This document shows, one piece after another, positions 60,210-64,000 of a DNA stretch of 64,000 bases. The notes under the pieces were generated by a model. That model made no database searches. It had not been told where the DNA came from and was given only the letters and a program-made list of their open reading frames with translations. Source of the DNA: DASRJG01 sp032124015. GTDB taxonomy: Bacteria > Acidobacteriota > Polarisedimenticolia > Polarisedimenticolales > DASRJG01. The DNA lies in contig JAQBEH010000088.1 of NCBI GenBank assembly GCA_032124015.1, forward strand, positions 37,885-101,884, written 5' to 3'. The position numbers and the translations under genes were made by a program. How positions within the stretch are numbered: the stretch's first letter is position 1; each line of letters begins with the position of its first letter.

Positions 60210-61058
60210 ATGAGCGCACCCGCCGTCCCCCGCCCCGGCCACCGCGACGAAAGCCGCGTGACTCGCATCGTTCTGATCGGGATCGCAGGGACGTTCCTCT
60301 TGCTCTTTCTCTTTCTGCCGCTGCTCGCCGTATTCGCCAAGGCGTTCGAGAAGGGGGCGGCGGCCTACGTCGCCGCGATCGTCGATCCCACCGCGCTGGC
60401 GGCGATTCGCCTCACGTTGATCGTCGCGGCGATCGTCGTTCCGCTCAACGTGGTCTTCGGCGTCTCTGCCGCGTGGGCCGTCGCCAAGTTCGACTTCCCG
60501 GGACGTGGTTTGCTCGTGACGATCATCGACGCGCCGTTCGCGGTGTCGCCCGTCGTGTCCGGTATGGTGTTCGTGCTGTTGTTCGGCGCGCAAGGCGTCG
60601 TCGGTCCTTGGCTGATCGCCCACGACATGAAGGTCGTCTTCGCGCTGCCCGGCATCGTGCTGGCGACCCTGTTCGTGACGTCGCCGTTCGTCGCCCGAGA
60701 GCTGCTCCCGCTGATGGAAAGCCAGGGAAACGACGAAGAAGAAGCCGCGCTCACGCTCGGCGGATCGGGGTGGCAAATGTTCTTTCTCGTCAGCCTTCCC
60801 AAGATCCGATGGGGCGTGCTCTACGGCGTCGTGCTCTGCAACGCGCGTGCGATGGGCGAGTTCGGCGCGGTCTCGGTCGTATCCGGGCACATCCGTGGGT
60901 TGACCAACACCATCCCTCTTCATGTCGAGATTCTCTACAATGAATATCAGTTCGCAGCGGCGTTCGCGGTTGCCTCGCTCCTTTCGTTGCTGGCGATCGT
61001 GACGCTCGCCATCAAGGCCGTGATCGAGCGCCGCGTCCAGCCGCGCTCTCGGGGCTGA
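60210..61058 (+). CDS. cysW: Sulfate ABC transporter permease CysW
   Basis: A 282-residue permease with six helices, EAA-loop 'NDEEEAALTLGGSGWQMFFLV' (split) and 'ARAMGEFGAVSVVSGHIRGLT' (split), typical of CysW. With CysT it forms the channel of the sulfate transporter. It is followed 12 bp later by a histidine kinase gene on the same strand. Confidence 0.95.
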   Translation: MSAPAVPRPGHRDESRVTRIVLIGIAGTFLLLFLFLPLLAVFAKAFEKGAAAYVAAIVDPTALAAIRLTLIVAAIVVPLNVVFGVSAAWAVAKFDFPGRGLLVTIIDAPFAVSPVVSGMVFVLLFGAQGVVGPWLIAHDMKVVFALPGIVLATLFVTSPFVARELLPLMESQGNDEEEAALTLGGSGWQMFFLVSLPKIRWGVLYGVVLCNARAMGEFGAVSVVSGHIRGLTNTIPLHVEILYNEYQFAAAFAVASLLSLLAIVTLAIKAVIERRVQPRSRG

Positions 61059-61070
61059 TAGCATGACGCC

Positions 61071-63122
61071 ATGCGGCGATCGAGCCTCGGCCTCGTCCTG
61101 ATCGCGGTCAACGTCTCGCTCGCGTTGCTTGCGGTGGCGGGGTTGGCGGGCGCGGCGGCGGCGTTGCTTCGCCGCTTCAGCGACGAACAGGCGTTGGCAC
61201 GGGTGCGTCTGGCCTCGGTCAGCGCGGAGCGCGCCATCGCGGGCCAGGGTGAGGCGCTCGCGACGATGACCCGCTTGCTTGCGGAGCACGAGACGTCGAC
61301 CGATCTTCTCGCCGCGCGCCGTTTCGGGGAGGTTTCCAAAGACCTCGAGAGTTTCCGGGTGGCCGGCGAACTCACCGCGGTCGCCGTGTTGCGCCGCGGC
61401 GTCGTGATCGCGAGCGCGGGGCCGGCGTTCGACTGGATCGGGATCGCGGGCGGTGCTCCCACACCGGCATGGAGCCTCGATGTGCCGCCTTCGAGAGGCC
61501 TTCAACTCGCGTGCACGGCGCCTCTCCCGGCGAACCGCGCGTACCTCGTCGCCGCCGCCAGAGTTCTGGACTCAGGATTCGCGCGGCGATTGAGCGAGGA
61601 GCTCGGGGTGACCGTGAGGATCGTCGACAGGGCGCGGGGGATCGGGGACCTCGGCGACCCGATGTTGCCCCTGCGCGCGCGCCTTCTCCACGACGCACCG
61701 CCCGAGGCCAAGAGGTTCGACGAGACCGGCATCTACGCCACGGTGCGGGCGTTGCGCGGCCCCGACGGGCGCGTCGCCGGCTTCCTCGAAGTGGAGATTC
61801 CGACGTCTCGCGCGCGGGAATCGCACCTCCGCCTGGTGCGGCGGCTGCTGGCGTTTGCCCTCGTCATCGGCGGCATCGCGGCCTTCGCGTCCGTGCTGGT
61901 CGCCCGGCGCATCGCCGCGCCGCTCGAGCGCTTGACCGAGGCGGCGGATCGCATCGGCGGCGGAGATCTCACGACGCCCTTGGGAACGGAGGGTCTGGCG
62001 GAGATCGGGCGGCTCGCGACGTCGATGGAAGAGATGCGGCGCCGCCTCTGGCGGCTGACGGAGGATCTCGGGGCGCAAAAGGCCGAGGCTCGCGCGATGG
62101 TCAACGGAATCGTCGAGGGGGTCTACGTCGTTGACGGCGAGCGCCGCGTGATCCAGATGAACCCGCAGGCGGCCGCGTTGTTGGGCGTGAGCGCCGACGA
62201 TGCGATCGGCAGGTTCTGCGGGGACGTCTTGCAACCGGATGTCGCCGGCAACACGCGGCCGTGCGAGGAGAATTGCCCGATTCTCCACGCGCGGTTCCGC
62301 GGAGAGGCCCGGTCGACCGAGCGTCTCGTCCTGAAAGACGGTCGCCGTCGTTCCGTCGTCGTGACGAGCTCGATGTCGGGAGGCGACCGCCAGTTCCAGT
62401 TGTTGCGCGACGAAACCGAGATCGAGACCGCGCGCCGTCTTCGCGACGCGGTGCTCGCCAACATTTCGCACGAATTCAAGACTCCGCTCGCGGCGCAGTT
62501 GGCCTCTCTCGAACTGCTCTTGAACCGCCTCCCCGAGCTCGGCCCCGACGAGACGCGCCAGCTGATCGTGTCGTTGCAGCGCGGCGCCCTTCGTTTGACC
62601 CAGCTCATCGACAACCTGCTCGAAAGCGTACGCATCGAGGCGGGGCGTGTCGTGCTGCGCCGGCAGGCGGTTCACCTGGACGAGATCGTCGAAGACGCCG
62701 TCGAGATGGTTCGCCCGCTGGCCGATCAGCGGGGGCAGGCGATCGACATCGCTTTGCCTCACCCCCTCCCGGTGGTCGTCGGGGACGGACCTCGCCTCGT
62801 GCAGGTGTTCGTGAACCTCCTCGCCAACGCGGGGAAGTTTGCGCCGGACCGCACGACCATTCGCGTGGGAGGGGAGGTCGCCGCGGGCGTCGTGACGCTC
62901 TTCGTCGAGGACGAAGGACCCGGGTGGAGCGAAGACGTCGAGCCGCAACTGTTCGAGCCGTTCGTGCGTGGGACGGGGGACGAGCCGGAGTCCTCCGGGG
63001 TCGGTTTGGGCCTGTACATCGCGAAGTCGATTGTCGAGAGGCACGGCGGAACGATCGACGCGCGCTCCGGGAGCGGCCGTACGCGCGTCGCGGTCAAGCT
63101 CCCCCTCGAGGGCGGCGATTGA
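61071..63122 (+). CDS. Membrane sensor histidine kinase with HAMP and PAS domains
   Basis: A 683-residue kinase: helix 1 (about 8-32), a periplasmic domain of about 220 residues, helix 2 (about 257-277), HAMP (about 278-335), PAS (about 340-450), HisKA with phospho-acceptor His467 in 'ANISHEFKTPLA', and HATPase_c with 'VNLLANAGKFAP', 'EDEGPGW' and 'SSGVGLGLYIAKSIVERHGG' (split). The PAS domain has Cys383, Cys398 and Cys402 ('FCGDVL', 'RPCEENCPI'), possible redox or metal ligands. Its position in the sulfate operon suggests sensing of sulfate status or redox state. Confidence 0.93.
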   Translation: MRRSSLGLVLIAVNVSLALLAVAGLAGAAAALLRRFSDEQALARVRLASVSAERAIAGQGEALATMTRLLAEHETSTDLLAARRFGEVSKDLESFRVAGELTAVAVLRRGVVIASAGPAFDWIGIAGGAPTPAWSLDVPPSRGLQLACTAPLPANRAYLVAAARVLDSGFARRLSEELGVTVRIVDRARGIGDLGDPMLPLRARLLHDAPPEAKRFDETGIYATVRALRGPDGRVAGFLEVEIPTSRARESHLRLVRRLLAFALVIGGIAAFASVLVARRIAAPLERLTEAADRIGGGDLTTPLGTEGLAEIGRLATSMEEMRRRLWRLTEDLGAQKAEARAMVNGIVEGVYVVDGERRVIQMNPQAAALLGVSADDAIGRFCGDVLQPDVAGNTRPCEENCPILHARFRGEARSTERLVLKDGRRRSVVVTSSMSGGDRQFQLLRDETEIETARRLRDAVLANISHEFKTPLAAQLASLELLLNRLPELGPDETRQLIVSLQRGALRLTQLIDNLLESVRIEAGRVVLRRQAVHLDEIVEDAVEMVRPLADQRGQAIDIALPHPLPVVVGDGPRLVQVFVNLLANAGKFAPDRTTIRVGGEVAAGVVTLFVEDEGPGWSEDVEPQLFEPFVRGTGDEPESSGVGLGLYIAKSIVERHGGTIDARSGSGRTRVAVKLPLEGGD

Positions 63123-63790
63123 AGATCTTGATCGTCGACGACGATCGCGAGCTGCGCGAGTTGATCGGATTCGCGCTGCGAAGCGCCGGCTATCCGGTCG
63201 TCGAAGCGGGCGACGGATGGGAAGCGTTGCGTCAACATGCGGCCGAAAAGCCCGACCTCGTGATCCTCGACGTCAACCTCCCGGGCCTCGACGGATTCGA
63301 GGTCTGCCGCCGGATTCGCGTCGCGTCCGACACCCCCGTGATGATGCTCACCGTGCGGGTCGAAGAAGCGGACCAGGTGCGGGGGCTCGACCTCGGCGCG
63401 GACGACTACCTCGCGAAGCCGTTCAGCCCGCGCACCCTGCTCGCGCGGGTGAGGGCGCTGCTGAGGCGAGGAAGCCCCGAGCGCCCGGCGCCTTCCGGTG
63501 CGGGGCCGATCGTGCTCGATCCCGATCTCCAGACGGTCAGCGTCGGCGACGCGGCGCCGGTGCGGTTGACCAACCTGGAGTTCCGCTTGCTCCAGCTGAT
63601 GGTGGCCGCGCCGAATCGCACGGTGCCGCCGGAGCGCCTGCTGCGCCACGTTTGGGGGCATCGCTCTACCGGCGACCGCCAGCTGTTGAAACAGCTCGTC
63701 CACCGGGTGCGGCAAAAGGTCGAGGTCGACCCCGCCGACCCGCGCTATCTGAAAACCGTATCCGGCGTCGGTTACCGTTTGGAGGTTTAG
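63119..63790 (+). CDS. OmpR/PhoB-family response regulator
   Basis: A 223-residue protein with a TTG start at 63119 overlapping the kinase stop (TTGA). The receiver has acidic 'VDDD', phospho-acceptor Asp51 in 'VILDVNLPGLDG' and Lys in 'DDYLAKPF'; the C-terminal winged helix contains 'LTNLEFRLLQLM' and 'TVSGVGYRLEV'. It pairs with the upstream kinase and probably regulates the sulfate operon or related genes. Stop codon is next to a truncated repeat. Confidence 0.95.
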   Translation: MKILIVDDDRELRELIGFALRSAGYPVVEAGDGWEALRQHAAEKPDLVILDVNLPGLDGFEVCRRIRVASDTPVMMLTVRVEEADQVRGLDLGADDYLAKPFSPRTLLARVRALLRRGSPERPAPSGAGPIVLDPDLQTVSVGDAAPVRLTNLEFRLLQLMVAAPNRTVPPERLLRHVWGHRSTGDRQLLKQLVHRVRQKVEVDPADPRYLKTVSGVGYRLEV

Positions 63791-63807
63791 GAAAAGGGGA
63801 CACTCCC
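63790..63807. repeat. Truncated type-1 REP arm
   Basis: GGAAAAGGGGACACTCCC matches the left arm of the element at 42184-42263 but ends abruptly; no core or right arm follows within the window. The IS4-type left end begins right after it, indicating that the insertion sequence split the hairpin. Confidence 0.6.
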
Positions 63808-64000
63808 AGTGCTGTCCCAACGTTTGAGGTCGGAGCGTCTGTAAGTCGTTGATCATGAAAGCGTAAGCAGTGAGTTTTCTTGGTCTCGATTTGAATTGCG
63901 GATTCCGGTTCGGCGACCCTGCGAAGCACGACTTCGTGGGGGTGACCGATGAATCACGGCAAGCTGGTGTTCGCGCAGATGATGCAGCACCTCCCGCTGA
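63808..64000 (+). mobile_element. Left end of an IS4-type insertion sequence
   Basis: Sequence from about 63808 (AGTGCTGTCCCAACG...) to the window edge is non-coding leader plus the start of a transposase gene at 63949. It has lower GC than its surroundings. The right end and terminal inverted repeat partner are outside the window, so family and boundary rest on the transposase N-terminus and the break in the repeat. Confidence 0.6.
63949..64000 (+). CDS. IS4-family transposase, N-terminal fragment (runs off window)
   Basis: Seventeen codons are visible, 'MNHGKLVFAQMMQHLPL', matching the conserved start (DUF4372 region) of IS4-group DDE transposases. The catalytic domain lies outside the window. 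Confidence 0.7.
   Translation, partial: MNHGKLVFAQMMQHLPL

Overview
The window is a GC-rich bacterial chromosome segment with densely packed genes, many 4-bp stop/start overlaps (ATGA, GTGA, TTGA) and frequent GTG or TTG starts. Lipoproteins, outer-membrane-type beta-barrel sequence, OPT/POT transporters and a MacAB-type exporter indicate a Gram-negative cell. Ferredoxin-type 2-oxoacid oxidoreductase, B12-dependent ribonucleotide reductase, AceK/Icd, and a VIT/VWA protein carrying a TonB-plug-like sequence would fit an environmental lineage such as Acidobacteriota or a neighbouring phylum. That placement is inference; no rRNA or tRNA gene is visible.

Layout. 1-2.5 kb: HicBA toxin-antitoxin (cut by the window edge), VOC enzyme and secreted M20 hydrolase. 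2.5-8.8 kb: membrane glycosyltransferase, then a MacAB-like exporter with two tandem permeases. 8.8-13 kb: rmuC, a DUF4920-like protein, and an alpha plus fused beta-gamma 2-oxoacid oxidoreductase. 13-20.4 kb: GST, VIT/VWA protein, methyltransferase, an XRE-TPR regulator coupled to a secreted protein, alpha/beta hydrolase. 20.4-26.3 kb: Phd/ParE module, trmJ-queG, PilZ protein, and nrdJ behind a pair of NrdR-like boxes. 26.3-28.3 kb: a compositionally different patch with a broken reverse transcriptase and a possible retron-like RNA. 28.7-32.3 kb: thioredoxin-like protein, katG, aqpZ. 32.4-39.5 kb: eight-haem cytochrome lipoprotein, three exported proteins, aceK-icd. 39.6-46.3 kb: Ser/Thr kinase, exported protein, OPT and POT peptide transporters, dimethylargininase-like enzyme. 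46.3-51.7 kb: cysteine desulfurase-xseA-xseB-dus-lipoprotein operon and a divergent NUDIX gene. 52.4-56.4 kb: YdeP-type molybdopterin oxidoreductase operon and alkyladenine glycosylase. 56.5-63.8 kb: a six-gene sulfate ABC transporter plus two-component system operon. The right edge is the start of an IS4-type insertion sequence.

A family of long, near-perfect hairpins with GGGGACA-type ends sits between genes at about 5.5, 39.5, 42.2 and 56.4 kb. A fifth, truncated copy at 63.8 kb is interrupted by the IS4-type element. They look like REP/MITE elements mobilised in trans by a REP-associated tyrosine transposase, which is not in the window. The 39.5-kb copy is composite: one hairpin type nested inside another.

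Most genes are housekeeping or envelope functions. The most unusual items are a CysA ATPase fused to two UspA-like domains, an XseA with a HARP-like N-terminal extension, the VIT/VWA-TonB-plug chimera, the XRE-TPR/secreted-protein pair, the reverse transcriptase remnant, and the modular hairpin repeats.
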